Part shown: positions 53,116-63,061 of the stretch, in pieces
Layout: each line of letters begins with the position of its first letter
Position numbering within the stretch: the first letter of the stretch is position 1
From: Panacibacter microcysteis
Lineage (GTDB): Bacteria; Bacteroidota; Bacteroidia; Chitinophagales; Chitinophagaceae
Direction of reading: 5' to 3'
Assembly (NCBI RefSeq): GCF_015831355.1
Contig: NZ_JADWYR010000001.1
Span: 2,852,001 to 2,916,000, forward strand
DNA: 64,000 nucleotides
Notes under the pieces: model-generated
Databases searched by the model: none
The model's input: the letters and a program-made list of their open reading frames with translations, nothing else
What the model was told of the DNA's origin: nothing
Translations under genes and position numbers: made by a program

Positions 53116-54875
53116 TAAATGTTCATATCAAAAGGTAATCTTGCCTGCGGTGCCTGCATTAGTTCTTTCACATTTTTTACCCGTTGCAGCATCTGGTATT
53201 GCTCTGCGCCTATTTTTTTTACAATGGCTTTTTCAGAATTGCTTTCTACAAAGTTGTCGGCATTTGTTATCTCCTGCCAGAATGTTTTCTTTTCCGGGTA
53301 TTCTTTCAACCAATAATTTTTTGTACCCGCCATTCTTGCTGCGCATTCAACTGCATCCTGCAGCGTGCCCGTTCTGTCAACAAGCTTAAGCATAATGGCT
53401 CGTTCGCCGGTGTAAACGTGCCCTTGTGCAATACTATCTACATAGTCAATATTTGTCTTTCTGCCTTCAGCCACACGGGATTTGAAGGTGTAATAAATAG
53501 AGTCAACAGAGGCCTGCAGGAACCTTTTTTCTGTTTCAGTCAGCGGCCGGTTTACACTACCCATATCTGCATAAGGCCCTGTTTTAACGCCATCGAAAGT
53601 AAGCCCCAGTTTTTCATTGAAAAGCTTTTGCATATTAGGCAGCAGGCTAAATACACCGATTGAACCGGTAATGGTACCGGCATTTGCAAAAACAGAGTCT
53701 GCGTTACAACTAATATAATAGCCGCCGGATGCTGCGTAATCACCCATACTTACCACTACCGGTTTTGCTTTTTTAGCCAGCGTTATTTCACGCCAGATGG
53801 CATCACTTGCCAGGGAACTGCCGCCGGGAGAATTTACACGAAAAACGATTGCCTGCACATCATTATCTAACCGGGCTTTCCTGATCAATTCAACAAATTT
53901 GTCGCTGCCAATCTGCTCATCATCACCCTTGCCACCCACGATATCCCCGTTGGCATAGATGAGCGCAATTTTATCGCCATTACCCGATTTTTTATAAGGC
54001 ACGGCTGCACCATATTCATTCAGTTCAGTAAAATTGATTTTATCTGTATTTTTCAGTTTTAACAGGTTGATGATCTCATCTTTTACTTCGTCGTCATATT
54101 TAAGTCCATCCACAAGTTTATTATTCAAAGCATCGTTTGCACTGCGGATAACACCGTTTACAGACAGTGAATGCAGTGTTGCCGTATCGATGTTCCTGGC
54201 TGCTGCCGTAGTTTTAAGCAATATGCTGTAGAGATCATTCAGCATATCTGTAGTTTGTAAACGGCTGGGCTCAGACATTTTGGTAAACCTGAAAGGCTCT
54301 GTGGCACTTTTGTATTTTCCTGCATAGAATACCTGCGGCTCTATCCCTAGTTTGTCAAGCAGGCCTTTCATAAAAAGATATGTAACGGAAAAACCGTCCC
54401 AGTCAATACCACCCTGTGGGTGACAATAGATCTTGTTGGCCGCCGTTGAAACGTAATATGATTTCTGATCTATCGTTTCGCCGTATGCAATCACAAACTT
54501 CCTGCTTTGTTTAAAATCAAGAACAGCATTGCGTAATTCCTCGCTGGCGCCGAAGCCATTCATGTTGCTGCCCGCTTTTATATACAGGCCTTTCACTGTG
54601 CTGTCTTGTTTTGCATAATGCAGAAGACGCACCACATCATACAAACCGGGACTGTTTCCAGATTCATCGCCGGTGATAGATGCTATGGGATTTTCTTTCT
54701 CCTGTTCATTGTAAATTTTATTCAGGTCCAGAACCAGTACGGCTTTCTGGCCAATTGCGGGTTTATCGGGTTGTACAACCGCACTTAATATCCATATGCC
54801 AATAACCAATGCAAGAACACTGAAAATAATAAGGGCAAGGAATGAAGCAAAGAATGTTTTGAGGAAACTCTTCAT
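53112..54875 (-). CDS. sppA: Signal peptide peptidase SppA, 67 kDa type
   Basis: 587 residues with an N-terminal membrane helix and two tandem SppA domains. The catalytic Ser lies in the second domain (GDYAASGGYYISCNADSVFA), after IVFRVNSPGGSSLASDAIW; the catalytic Lys is in the first domain (region YYVSTAANKIYCHPQGG, preceded by AYGETIDQKSYY). It degrades signal peptides left in the membrane. A TAATTTTG box lies at 54895-54902. It overlaps the convergent RES toxin gene by four bases. Confidence 0.93.
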   Translation of the reverse strand: MKSFLKTFFASFLALIIFSVLALVIGIWILSAVVQPDKPAIGQKAVLVLDLNKIYNEQEKENPIASITGDESGNSPGLYDVVRLLHYAKQDSTVKGLYIKAGSNMNGFGASEELRNAVLDFKQSRKFVIAYGETIDQKSYYVSTAANKIYCHPQGGIDWDGFSVTYLFMKGLLDKLGIEPQVFYAGKYKSATEPFRFTKMSEPSRLQTTDMLNDLYSILLKTTAAARNIDTATLHSLSVNGVIRSANDALNNKLVDGLKYDDEVKDEIINLLKLKNTDKINFTELNEYGAAVPYKKSGNGDKIALIYANGDIVGGKGDDEQIGSDKFVELIRKARLDNDVQAIVFRVNSPGGSSLASDAIWREITLAKKAKPVVVSMGDYAASGGYYISCNADSVFANAGTITGSIGVFSLLPNMQKLFNEKLGLTFDGVKTGPYADMGSVNRPLTETEKRFLQASVDSIYYTFKSRVAEGRKTNIDYVDSIAQGHVYTGERAIMLKLVDRTGTLQDAVECAARMAGTKNYWLKEYPEKKTFWQEITNADNFVESNSEKAIVKKIGAEQYQMLQRVKNVKELMQAPQARLPFDMNIY

Positions 54876-54894
54876 AGTTCTCTTTTGTGCATGT

Positions 54895-54902
54895 CAAAAT
54901 TA
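54895..54902 (-). promoter_or_regulatory. Promoter -7 box of sppA
   Basis: On the minus strand TAATTTTG, a perfect TAnnTTTG, 19 bases before the ATG at 54875. No good -33 is seen. Confidence 0.5.
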
Positions 54903-54935
54903 AAGATATTTGAACCCTACTAAGGATTTGAATAT

Positions 54936-55421
54936 ATGAATAAAGCATACCTGCTGACAGGCGGCAATTTAGGCGACCGTGCCGGAAACCTTGCAATGGC
55001 CAGTGCGTACATTCAACAATATTGCGGTACAATAGTTCAAAAATCGTGCTTGTACGAAACGGCAGCATGGGGCTTGCAGGATCAGCCGGATTTCTACAAC
55101 CAGGCTATACTGCTTGAAACGGACCTAACCGCACCAAATTTAATGGAAATTCTATTGCGTATAGAATACAAAATGGGCAGAACCAGAACAGTGAAGATGG
55201 GGCCACGCATCATTGATATTGACATGCTTTTCTACAATACTGCCATAATGGAAACCGCAACGCTCATTATTCCACACCCACGCATGCAGGAAAGACGTTT
55301 TGTTTTAATGCCCCTTGCAGAGATCGCACCACAATATGTGCACCCGGTTTTCCATAAAACAATTGTGCAGTTACTGGAAGCATGTAAGGATGAATTGAAT
55401 GTGTATAAAATTGAACAATAG
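54936..55421 (+). CDS. folK: 2-amino-4-hydroxy-6-hydroxymethyldihydropteridine diphosphokinase
   Basis: 161 residues. The HPPK signature is present: LTGGNLGDRAGNLAMA at the N-terminus and MGPRIIDIDMLFYN in the middle, with HPRMQERRFVLMPLAEIAP near the end. It transfers diphosphate from ATP to the pterin in folate synthesis. It is divergent from sppA and is followed by a repeat and a deoxynucleoside kinase gene. Confidence 0.95.
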   Translation: MNKAYLLTGGNLGDRAGNLAMASAYIQQYCGTIVQKSCLYETAAWGLQDQPDFYNQAILLETDLTAPNLMEILLRIEYKMGRTRTVKMGPRIIDIDMLFYNTAIMETATLIIPHPRMQERRFVLMPLAEIAPQYVHPVFHKTIVQLLEACKDELNVYKIEQ

Positions 55422-55484
55422 CATTCATTTAGCCACTTAATTTTGAAGGCTGTCAGTACAAGTAGCGCATGATGGAACAGTGCT

Positions 55485-55553
55485 GAATAGAGGAACAACA
55501 GTACAAGAGTGCGACGCAACAGAAGCCGGATAGTAGTAATGCAGCCGGGTACA
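55485..55553 (-). repeat. Interspersed repeat copy 21 (core type A)
   Basis: CAGTACAAGAGTGCGACGCA, then ATAGTAGTAATGCAGCCGGG; similar to copy 16 in the distal part. It lies between folK and the kinase gene. Confidence 0.85.
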
Positions 55554-55568
55554 AAATACATCTCCTAA

Positions 55569-56201
55569 ATGAAATATCACTTCATAACAATAGAAGGCAA
55601 CATTGGCGCGGGTAAAACCACGCTTGCACACCTGTTGTCAAAAAAACTAAATGCACGGCTGGTGCTTGAAGAGTTTGATGACAATCCTTTTCTGCCGAAA
55701 TTTTATGAAAACCCGCAACAGTACGCGTTTCCGCTGGAATTGTTTTTTATGGCCGAACGTTTTAAGCAGTTGAAAGACATGCTGCGTACAAAAGATATGT
55801 TCCAGTCTGTAACGGTATCGGATTACCTGTTTACAAAGTGCCTGCTTTTTGCAAAAGTAAATTTGCCCGAAGAAGAATTTCGCCTGTACCAGAAGTTGTT
55901 TGAGATTATGCACCAGCAGATCGTATTTCCCGATGTGGTAATTTACCTGCATGCGCCGGTGCAAAAGCTGCAAAAAAACATCAGGAAACGCAACCGTGTG
56001 TATGAACAAAATATTCCCGATGAATACCTTTTCAGCATACAGGAAACGTACACCAGCTATATAAAACAACATAATATTACAACGATTTTTATTGATGCTT
56101 CCAATGCCGATTTTCTCGATAATGAGAAACACCTGCAGGTGGTTTTAGACGCGCTTGAAACTGACCTGGAAGGTGGCCAGCATTACTTTACATTGCCGTA
56201 A
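55569..56201 (+). CDS. Deoxynucleoside kinase
   Basis: 210 residues. P-loop GNIGAGKTTLA at residues 10-20, the DNK motif LEEFDDNPFLPKFY, and a lid region with RKRNRVYEQ. It phosphorylates deoxyadenosine, deoxyguanosine or related nucleosides for salvage. It starts 15 bases after repeat copy 21. Confidence 0.93.
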   Translation: MKYHFITIEGNIGAGKTTLAHLLSKKLNARLVLEEFDDNPFLPKFYENPQQYAFPLELFFMAERFKQLKDMLRTKDMFQSVTVSDYLFTKCLLFAKVNLPEEEFRLYQKLFEIMHQQIVFPDVVIYLHAPVQKLQKNIRKRNRVYEQNIPDEYLFSIQETYTSYIKQHNITTIFIDASNADFLDNEKHLQVVLDALETDLEGGQHYFTLP

Positions 56202-56242
56202 TATTTTTGTATTTATTACAGTGATGGATACCGGCATCAGCA

Positions 56243-56310
56243 AATTATGGCATCGTCCCTTGCGTCGCAATCCTTTCACCTGTATAGCTTATGGCAGCTT
56301 CAGCCTGCGG
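56243..56310 (+). repeat. Interspersed repeat copy 22 (core type A, GTCCC arm)
   Basis: ATGGCATCGTCCCTTG, core CGTCGCAATC (one change), then CACCTGTATAGCTTATGGCAG. The CATCGTCCC arm is that of copies 4 and 5. Confidence 0.8.
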
Positions 56311-56465
56311 GTACATTCCCCACAATTATTTTCAACATGCATCCTGTGCTACCGGTCAATGCACATACATATTACTTCGATAATCACTTCAGAAATATGA
56401 TTGCATATTAATTACTGCATTGCATCTTTGCAAAATAAGGACAAACCTCTTCCTTATTTTTATTC

Positions 56466-57713
56466 ATGGCAAATCGGCAACAGCAAAATTCACCACTTGC
56501 AGCAGTAAGAATACCAGAATACAGGAGCCTTATGATTGGCCGCATGGTATTTATAATGGGTTTACGAATGATGGGTACACTTGTGGGCTGGTGGATTTAC
56601 AATCTTACCAACGATCCGCTGGCAATAGGTCTTGTTGGCTTATCCGAGGTTATCCCGGCTGTATCACTTGCATTGTATGCCGGGCATGTAATTGATAAAA
56701 ACGAAAAGCGGTTTATGATTTTGCGGGGCGTGCTGCTGTATGCATTATGTGCAGGCGTTTTGCTGCTTTTATCAACCAGCTTTGCAGCAGAACGATTGAG
56801 TAATCATTGGATTGCAATTGGCGTTTACACGGTAATTTTTTTTACAGGTGTTACAAGAGCTTTCACCGGGCCGGTATTTAATGTACTGGTAGCGCATATT
56901 GTACCAAAAGAAATTTTGCAGAATGCCATAACATGGAACCAGGGTGTGTGGCTTACCGCGTCGGTTGTTGGCCATGCAATGGGTGGGTTATTAATTGCCC
57001 ACATTGGCATTACAGGTACATTAAGTGTAATATGTGTGCTTATTCTCATTGCTTTTTTTGTAATGCTGCAGCTAAAACCCAAACCGCCACTCCACGAGCA
57101 AGGTGAGAAACGTACATGGGAGAGTGTAAAGGAAGGACTGAGATTTGTTTTTAAAACAAAGGAACTGCTTGGTGCCATCTCGCTGGATCTTTTTGCGGTA
57201 TTGTTTGGCGGTGCCGTAGCCATGGTGCCTGTGTTTGCAAGAGATATACTGCATGTAGATGCAATAGGTTTTGGCTGGTTAAATGCAGCCAGCGATATTG
57301 GCTCTATTTGTATTGTGATCATTCTTACTATTTCACCCATAGCAAAACAACATGGTAAAAAGTTGTTGTTTGCCGTAGCCGGTTTTGGCACTTGTATCAT
57401 CATTTTCGGGTTGTCTGAATTTTTCTGGTTGTCGTTTTTTGTGCTTATGGTAAGTGGTATGCTGGATGGTGTAAGTGTGGTAATACGTGGTACCATAATG
57501 CAGTTGAAAACACCCGACCATATGCGGGGCCGTGTAATGAGTGTAAACAGCATGTTTATTAATTCGAGTAACGAGCTGGGCCAGTTCGAAAGCGGTGTAA
57601 TGGCCCGTTTGCTTGGCAACGTGCCTTCGGTGGTTTTTGGTGGGTGTATGACCTTGCTGGTAGTTATCATTACCTGGGTAAAAGCGCCAAGTCTTCGAAA
57701 AATGGAATATTGA
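56466..57713 (+). CDS. MFS transporter (EntS/enterobactin-exporter-like)
   Basis: 415 residues and about twelve membrane helices. EYRSLMIGRMVFIMGLRMMG near the N-terminus and NDPLAIGLVGLSEVIPAVSLALYAGHVID match the MFS_3/EntS-like group, with RGRVMSVNSMFINSSNELGQFESG late in the protein. It is probably a drug or siderophore exporter; the substrate is unknown. It is convergent with the YkgJ-type gene. Confidence 0.88.
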   Translation: MANRQQQNSPLAAVRIPEYRSLMIGRMVFIMGLRMMGTLVGWWIYNLTNDPLAIGLVGLSEVIPAVSLALYAGHVIDKNEKRFMILRGVLLYALCAGVLLLLSTSFAAERLSNHWIAIGVYTVIFFTGVTRAFTGPVFNVLVAHIVPKEILQNAITWNQGVWLTASVVGHAMGGLLIAHIGITGTLSVICVLILIAFFVMLQLKPKPPLHEQGEKRTWESVKEGLRFVFKTKELLGAISLDLFAVLFGGAVAMVPVFARDILHVDAIGFGWLNAASDIGSICIVIILTISPIAKQHGKKLLFAVAGFGTCIIIFGLSEFFWLSFFVLMVSGMLDGVSVVIRGTIMQLKTPDHMRGRVMSVNSMFINSSNELGQFESGVMARLLGNVPSVVFGGCMTLLVVIITWVKAPSLRKMEY

Positions 57714-57722
57714 TCACGCCTG

Positions 57723-58199
57723 TCAGGAGCTTAATTTTTCAAGCACATAATACACAATAGGGCAGAAAGTAGCATTTTTGAGGGTAAGCTGTTGTCTTTT
57801 AAGAATAACATCCTCATCAGTGTACGGAAAGCGCTCACAATCTGATGGCCGTACTTCATAAATGCTGCAAAGATTACCGGCACCCAAAAAGGGGCATGGC
57901 TTTACCTGCAGCACATAATCACCATCTTCGTCAATACGCAAATACGTTTCTATAAATTCGCTTTCCCGCATTTTCAGGTGTTTACTGATGCGCTTGATAT
58001 CCGGTGTTTTAAAACGTGGTGAGTAATTTTTGCAGCAGGCAGCACAATCCAGGCAATTGATTTTTTCAAATGCGGCTTCATGAAGGGCCGGCAGTTGTTT
58101 AAGCACTTTGTTTTTGTCTGCCCGGTTTAAGAATTGTTTGTACTGTTTCTGGTGTTCGGTGGATTTTTTTTGCCAGTTATGTAAAATGTCGTCCTTCAT
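57723..58199 (-). CDS. YkgJ family cysteine cluster protein
   Basis: 158 residues. The cysteine pattern CLDCAACCKNYSP, then CPFLGAGNLCSIYEVRPSDCERFPY, defines the zinc- or iron-chelating UPF0153/CxxCxxCC family. Biochemical role unknown. It is convergent with the MFS gene, and divergent from the sterol desaturase family gene. Confidence 0.9.
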   Translation of the reverse strand: MKDDILHNWQKKSTEHQKQYKQFLNRADKNKVLKQLPALHEAAFEKINCLDCAACCKNYSPRFKTPDIKRISKHLKMRESEFIETYLRIDEDGDYVLQVKPCPFLGAGNLCSIYEVRPSDCERFPYTDEDVILKRQQLTLKNATFCPIVYYVLEKLSS

Positions 58200-58307
58200 A
58201 CTTTCAGCAAGTTTTAAATTTACCTCTTCAGGATTTATATTTCCTTTGTATCAACAAAAATGAGACATTCCGGTTAAACCACGCCGTATGTTTTATCCTT
58301 CAACAGC

Positions 58308-59285
58308 ATGGAAAGTATAAGAGAGCAATGGCTGATTCTTATTTCTACCCCCTTATATCTTTTTATTATAGGGCTTGAAATTCTGTTAACCCACCTGCAG
58401 CATAAAAAGGCTTACACAATCAGGGATACGTTTACCAATATTTACCTCATGTTGCTCAACGGTGGTATAGACCTGCTTTTCCGGGTGGTTACCATGGCGG
58501 TTTGGGTATGGTTTTATCATTATTCCAATGTTGCATGGCATGCGCCGGTTGCTTATTGGGTATGGCTGGTTATTGCAGAAGATTTTATTTATTACTGGCT
58601 GCACCGGTTCGATCATGAAGTGCGCTTTTTTTGGGCTACGCATGTTACACACCATAGTTCTCAAAAAATAAACTTTACAGTTGGTTTTCGTTCTTCCGTT
58701 TTTCAGCCTTTGTACCGGTTTATTTATTTTATACCACTGGCCTTGTGTGGGTTTAAACCCTTGGACATTGCTTTTGTGTATTCTGCAACACAGATATGGG
58801 GCATATTTGTACATACCGAACTCATTAAAAAAATGGGCTGGCTGGAGTATATTTTTGTAACACCTTCTCATCACAGGGTACATCACGCATCCAATCCCAA
58901 ATACCTCGATAAAAACATGGGTATGTTTCTTATTATCTGGGACAAAATGTTTGGCACCTTCCAGGCTGAACTACCCGACAATGAATACCAGCCCATAAAG
59001 TACGGGTTAACCAAAAACCTGGAAAACCCCAATGCTGTAACCATTGTGTTTCATGAGTGGCAGCAACTGTGGAAAGATATCAGGCGTAAAGACATCAGTT
59101 TTAGAGATAAATGGAATTATGTTTTTGGTCCGCCGGGCTGGAGCCACGATGGCAGCAGGCAAACAAGCGAGCAGATGCGCAACCTGGAAAATACAGCAGG
59201 CTGGAACTATGACAAAGCAGATACAAAAGAAGACCTGCAGGTGGCAATAGCTTATGCTGCGAACAATACGGAAGAAAAAAATTAA
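58308..59285 (+). CDS. Sterol desaturase / fatty acid hydroxylase family protein
   Basis: 325 residues with four or five membrane segments and the histidine boxes HRFDHE, HVTHHSS and HHRVHHASNP of the FA_hydroxylase superfamily (di-iron). Related bacterial enzymes hydroxylate or modify membrane lipids or carotenoids; the reaction here is not known. The N-terminal start at 58308 (MESIREQWLILISTPLYL) fits the family. The C-terminus is hydrophilic. Confidence 0.9.
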   Translation: MESIREQWLILISTPLYLFIIGLEILLTHLQHKKAYTIRDTFTNIYLMLLNGGIDLLFRVVTMAVWVWFYHYSNVAWHAPVAYWVWLVIAEDFIYYWLHRFDHEVRFFWATHVTHHSSQKINFTVGFRSSVFQPLYRFIYFIPLALCGFKPLDIAFVYSATQIWGIFVHTELIKKMGWLEYIFVTPSHHRVHHASNPKYLDKNMGMFLIIWDKMFGTFQAELPDNEYQPIKYGLTKNLENPNAVTIVFHEWQQLWKDIRRKDISFRDKWNYVFGPPGWSHDGSRQTSEQMRNLENTAGWNYDKADTKEDLQVAIAYAANNTEEKN

Positions 59286-59357
59286 CAGCGTGTTGTACCT
59301 GCCGCAAGCCGATTAAAACAACGCTGATGAGCGCGGAACTGTTGCATACAGTTATAC

Positions 59358-59410
59358 CGTACAAGAGTGCGACGCAACAGGCGATGCTATGAAATACTGC
59401 TGATGGGTAC
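59358..59410 (-). repeat. Interspersed repeat copy 23 (core type A)
   Basis: GTACAAGAGTGCGACGCAAC, AGGCGATGCTATGAAATACT, then GATGGGTAC. It lies between the desaturase family gene and the acyltransferase gene. Confidence 0.86.
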
Positions 59411-59474
59411 AAAAAAATTATAACGGTCAACTCTCCTTATCTTCGGTTCAACTAAACTTACTTTTCTGAAAAGG

Positions 59475-60233
59475 TTGTTTCAATACGTTTACTGCGTTTA
59501 CGCATTGCTGTGGTTTGTTATCATTATGTTTTTGGTATTGCCATTTGTGCTCATTGCTTCTTTTTTTGGCGTAGCAGGTGGCAACTTTGTCTATCGCCTG
59601 TGCAATCTTTGGGCAAGGCTTTGGTACGGGCTGATTTTTATACGGCATAAAGAAACGTACGAGGTGCCGCACGACAGAAAAAAGCAATACATATTTGTGG
59701 CCAACCATTGCTCGTATATGGATATTCCTGCACTCGTACGCAGTCTGCACCAGCCCATAAGGGTACTTGGAAAATATGAAATGGTCAACTATCCTGTATT
59801 CGGCTGGATATACCGGGCCGCAGCTATTGTGGTAGACAGAAGCAGCCCTGAGAAGCGCGCCAAAAGTGTAAGGGCGCTCAAAGCAGCCCTGAAGCACGGC
59901 ATATCGATTTTTATCTTCCCGGAAGGCACATTTAATGAGACCAGTGCACCGCTGAAAGACTTTTACGATGGTGCTTTTCGCATAGCCATCGAAACACAAA
60001 CACCCATCAAACCTGTACTTTTTATTGATACCTTAGACCGTATGCACTGGCGTGGTTTTTTTGAGTTAACGCCCGGCAGGTGTGCAGCGGTGTACATGGA
60101 TGAAATACCGGTACAGGGTTATACCATCAAAGAAATGCCTGCATTAAAACAACTCGTTCACCAAAAAATGGAAGCAGGGCTCAGGCGCTACAGGAATTAT
60201 AATGTTCCCACATTGCAAAAGGCTGTTGATTAA
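59475..60233 (+). CDS. 1-acyl-sn-glycerol-3-phosphate acyltransferase (PlsC-like)
   Basis: PlsC motifs: NHCSYMDIPAL, the block II GKYEMVNYPVFGWIYRAAAIVVDR, FPEGTFNE and PIKPVLFID. It acylates lysophosphatidic acid to phosphatidic acid at the inner membrane. No ATG precedes the hydrophobic N-terminus; the frame starts with TTG at 59475 (MFQYVYCVY) or with CTG at 59466, which would give (M)KRLFQYVYCVYALL. The start is therefore unusual and uncertain. Confidence 0.88.
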   Translation: MFQYVYCVYALLWFVIIMFLVLPFVLIASFFGVAGGNFVYRLCNLWARLWYGLIFIRHKETYEVPHDRKKQYIFVANHCSYMDIPALVRSLHQPIRVLGKYEMVNYPVFGWIYRAAAIVVDRSSPEKRAKSVRALKAALKHGISIFIFPEGTFNETSAPLKDFYDGAFRIAIETQTPIKPVLFIDTLDRMHWRGFFELTPGRCAAVYMDEIPVQGYTIKEMPALKQLVHQKMEAGLRRYRNYNVPTLQKAVD

Positions 60234-60244
60234 ATACAGGTTAT

Positions 60245-60330
60245 GAGCCGGGCTTTTGTATTTCATGGCATCGCCTGTTGCGTCGCACGCTTCAGGGGTT
60301 CCGCTCTTTGTGCACCAATGGCACGCTGAA
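60245..60330 (+). repeat. Interspersed repeat copy 24 (core type A)
   Basis: GAGCCGGGCTTTTGTATTTC, ATGGCATCGCCTGTTG, core CGTCGCACGC (one change), then CTTCAGGGGTTCCG. It lies between the acyltransferase gene and priA. Confidence 0.83.
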
Positions 60331-60365
60331 TATCACCACCACGTTTGGTATATTCGCGCTACAAC

Positions 60366-62858
60366 ATGCAGTCATCTCAATCAAATACATCATTGTTTTC
60401 AGATGCGGACAACACTGCTGCACTCTTTGCTGAAGTAATTATACCGCTGGCATTGCCGCAGAACTATACATGGCGTATTCCTGCACATTTTCAACAATCG
60501 GTACAGGAAGGATCAAGGGTAGAAGTGCAACTGAAGAATAAGAAATATGCAGGTATTATCAAAACCCTGCACACCAATAAGCCTGCGGCCTTTGAGCCCA
60601 GGGAAATTATGAATGTGCTGGATGCAGATCCTGTTGTGTATGGCGGGCAACTGGCATTATGGCAATGGATAGCCGGTTATTATATGTGCAGCGAAGGCGA
60701 AGTAATGAATGCTGCTGTGCCTGCAAACCTTAAACTTTCGAGCGAAAGCATACTTATATGGAATGAAGAATATGGACTTGATTTCAGCAACTTGAATGAT
60801 GAGGAATACCTTGTAGCAGAAGCATTGGAACTGAAAAAAGAACTGCGGCTGAGCGAGGTGCAGCAAATACTGGATGTAACGCATGTTTATCCTGTAATTA
60901 AGAAACTGATTGAAAAGCGTGTTTGCTATGTATGGGAAGAGCTGAAAGAAAAATACAAACCCAAAACAGAAACCTATATAGTACTCAATCCTGTTTACCA
61001 CAACGAGGATTTACTGGCCCGGCTGCTCAACGAATGGACCAAAGCCCCAAAGCAGCTTGAACTGATGCTTGCCTACCTGCACATTATAAAAGCAGAAGGA
61101 GAAGTTACACAACCTGCGTTGCTCAAAAAAGCCAATGCCAGTACAGCACAGCTCAAAGGACTGATAGACAAAAAAATACTGGTTGCAGAAAAGAGAGATA
61201 CCAGCCGCCTGCCGGTATTGCCAAAAAATATGTCGCTTGATTTTACTTTATCTGCCGCACAGGAAGCGGCGCTTGAAAAAGTACAACAATCATTTGCAGA
61301 AAAGCAGGTTTGCCTGCTGCATGGTGTAACTGCAAGTGGCAAAACGCAGCTTTACATCAAGCTGATTGCAGAAACGATTGCACGTGGCCGCCAGGCTTTG
61401 TATATGCTGCCGGAGATAGCACTTACAGCACAAATCATCCGGCGATTGCAAAAGCACTTTGGTGGCAATATTGCAATCTACCATTCCAAGTTTAATCCAA
61501 ATGAGCGTGTTGAAATATGGAACAAGATAAAAAGCGGTGAGATAAAAGCGGTGCTTGGCGCCAGGTCTGCCCTGCTGTTGCCTTTTAAAGAACTGGGCCT
61601 TATAATTGTGGACGAAGAGCATGACAGCTCTTACAAACAACATGACCCTGCGCCACGCTACCATGCAAGAGATACGGCCATTTATTATGCCTCGCTTCAT
61701 CAAGCCAGGGTTTTACTGGGCAGCGCAACGCCTGCTATAGAAACATACCACAATGCGCTTGCAGGCAAGTATAGTTTGGTTGAACTCAATGAAAGATTTG
61801 GTGAAGGAAAGATGCCCGGTATTGAAGTGGTAGATTTAAAGCAGGTACCTGCAAAAGACAAACAGAAGCAAATGTTTTCCCCACAAATGAAAACAGCCAT
61901 CGAGGCTTCTTTACAGCAAAAAAAGCAGGTGATTATTTTTCAAAACCGCCGCGGTTACACGCCTTATATGATCTGCAGTGTGTGCGGCTGGATACCTCAA
62001 TGTCAACATTGCGATGTTACGCTCACCTACCACAAAGCAAAGAATAAACTAGCCTGTCACTATTGTGGTACCGTGTACCCGGTAATAAACACCTGTGCTG
62101 CTTGCGGTAGCCATAGTTTTATGCAAAAAAACTTCGGCACAGAAAAAGTAGAAGAGGTAATAATGGAAGATTTCCCCGGTGCAAGGGTAGCCCGGATGGA
62201 TTATGACAGCGTAAAAGGAAAGCATGATCACGACAGCCTGATAAAACTTTTTGAACAACAGCGCGTAGACATACTTGTGGGTACACAAATGGTGGTAAAA
62301 GGATTAGATTTTGAGCATGTAAACCTGGTAGGTATTCTCGATGCAGATGCATTGCTCAACTTTACCGATTTCAGGGTAAATGAGCGTGCTTTCCAGTTGA
62401 TGGAGCAGGTAAGCGGCCGCGCCGGCAGAAAAGACGACAAAGGCAAAGTGCTTATACAGGTCACCAATGTGCTTCATCCCGTATTGCAGTTTGTACAACA
62501 GCACAATTACCGGTTGTTGTACGAGTATGAAATTACCAACCGCAGGCATTTTTTCTATCCGCCGTTTTCAAGGTTGATACACATTACTTTCAGGCATAAA
62601 GAAAAGCATATAGCCGAAGAAGCAGCCAATCTTATGGTGCAGGGGCTGCAGGCATTCAAAAGCAATATATCAGGCCCGGCAGAGCCCGTTGTAAACCGGG
62701 TGAGGAACCAGTACCTGCAGGATATATTACTCAAATTACCGAAAGATGCCGCCACGATCAGCAATTGTAAAATGCAGTTGCACCAACAGGTGATCATTAT
62801 ACATACGAATAAACGTTACAGGAGCGTAGACATTATTATTGATGTGGACCCCGCCTGA
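60366..62858 (+). CDS. priA: Primosomal replication protein N' (PriA helicase)
   Basis: About 830 residues. The N-terminal 3'BD domain (FAEVIIPLALPQNYTWRIP) is followed by the helicase: Walker A HGVTASGKTQLY, DEEHDSSYKQHDPAPRYHARD, GSATPAIETY, and the zinc-binding cysteines CSVCGWIPQCQHC, CHYCG and CAACG, with GTQMVVKGLDFEHV and QVSGRAGR in the second helicase lobe. PriA restarts stalled replication forks. The ATG at 60345 adds seven residues; 60366 (MQSSQSNTSLFS) is as plausible. Confidence 0.95.
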   Translation: MQSSQSNTSLFSDADNTAALFAEVIIPLALPQNYTWRIPAHFQQSVQEGSRVEVQLKNKKYAGIIKTLHTNKPAAFEPREIMNVLDADPVVYGGQLALWQWIAGYYMCSEGEVMNAAVPANLKLSSESILIWNEEYGLDFSNLNDEEYLVAEALELKKELRLSEVQQILDVTHVYPVIKKLIEKRVCYVWEELKEKYKPKTETYIVLNPVYHNEDLLARLLNEWTKAPKQLELMLAYLHIIKAEGEVTQPALLKKANASTAQLKGLIDKKILVAEKRDTSRLPVLPKNMSLDFTLSAAQEAALEKVQQSFAEKQVCLLHGVTASGKTQLYIKLIAETIARGRQALYMLPEIALTAQIIRRLQKHFGGNIAIYHSKFNPNERVEIWNKIKSGEIKAVLGARSALLLPFKELGLIIVDEEHDSSYKQHDPAPRYHARDTAIYYASLHQARVLLGSATPAIETYHNALAGKYSLVELNERFGEGKMPGIEVVDLKQVPAKDKQKQMFSPQMKTAIEASLQQKKQVIIFQNRRGYTPYMICSVCGWIPQCQHCDVTLTYHKAKNKLACHYCGTVYPVINTCAACGSHSFMQKNFGTEKVEEVIMEDFPGARVARMDYDSVKGKHDHDSLIKLFEQQRVDILVGTQMVVKGLDFEHVNLVGILDADALLNFTDFRVNERAFQLMEQVSGRAGRKDDKGKVLIQVTNVLHPVLQFVQQHNYRLLYEYEITNRRHFFYPPFSRLIHITFRHKEKHIAEEAANLMVQGLQAFKSNISGPAEPVVNRVRNQYLQDILLKLPKDAATISNCKMQLHQQVIIIHTNKRYRSVDIIIDVDPA

Positions 62859-63061
62859 TTTTCTGCATTCTTTCAAGGATATTTTATCATTTCTGCAGAA
62901 ATAAGTGTATAAATGTCTTTTATTTTTAAAATCAATCTTTAAGCTAACAGTAGTTTGTAAAAGTTGTCATAATACTACTACATACACAGTAATTCATTCA
63001 TTACATAAGAAACGACATGCTACTATTTCAGGGGGCTGATTTGCGTAGTTACTTTGCACCT

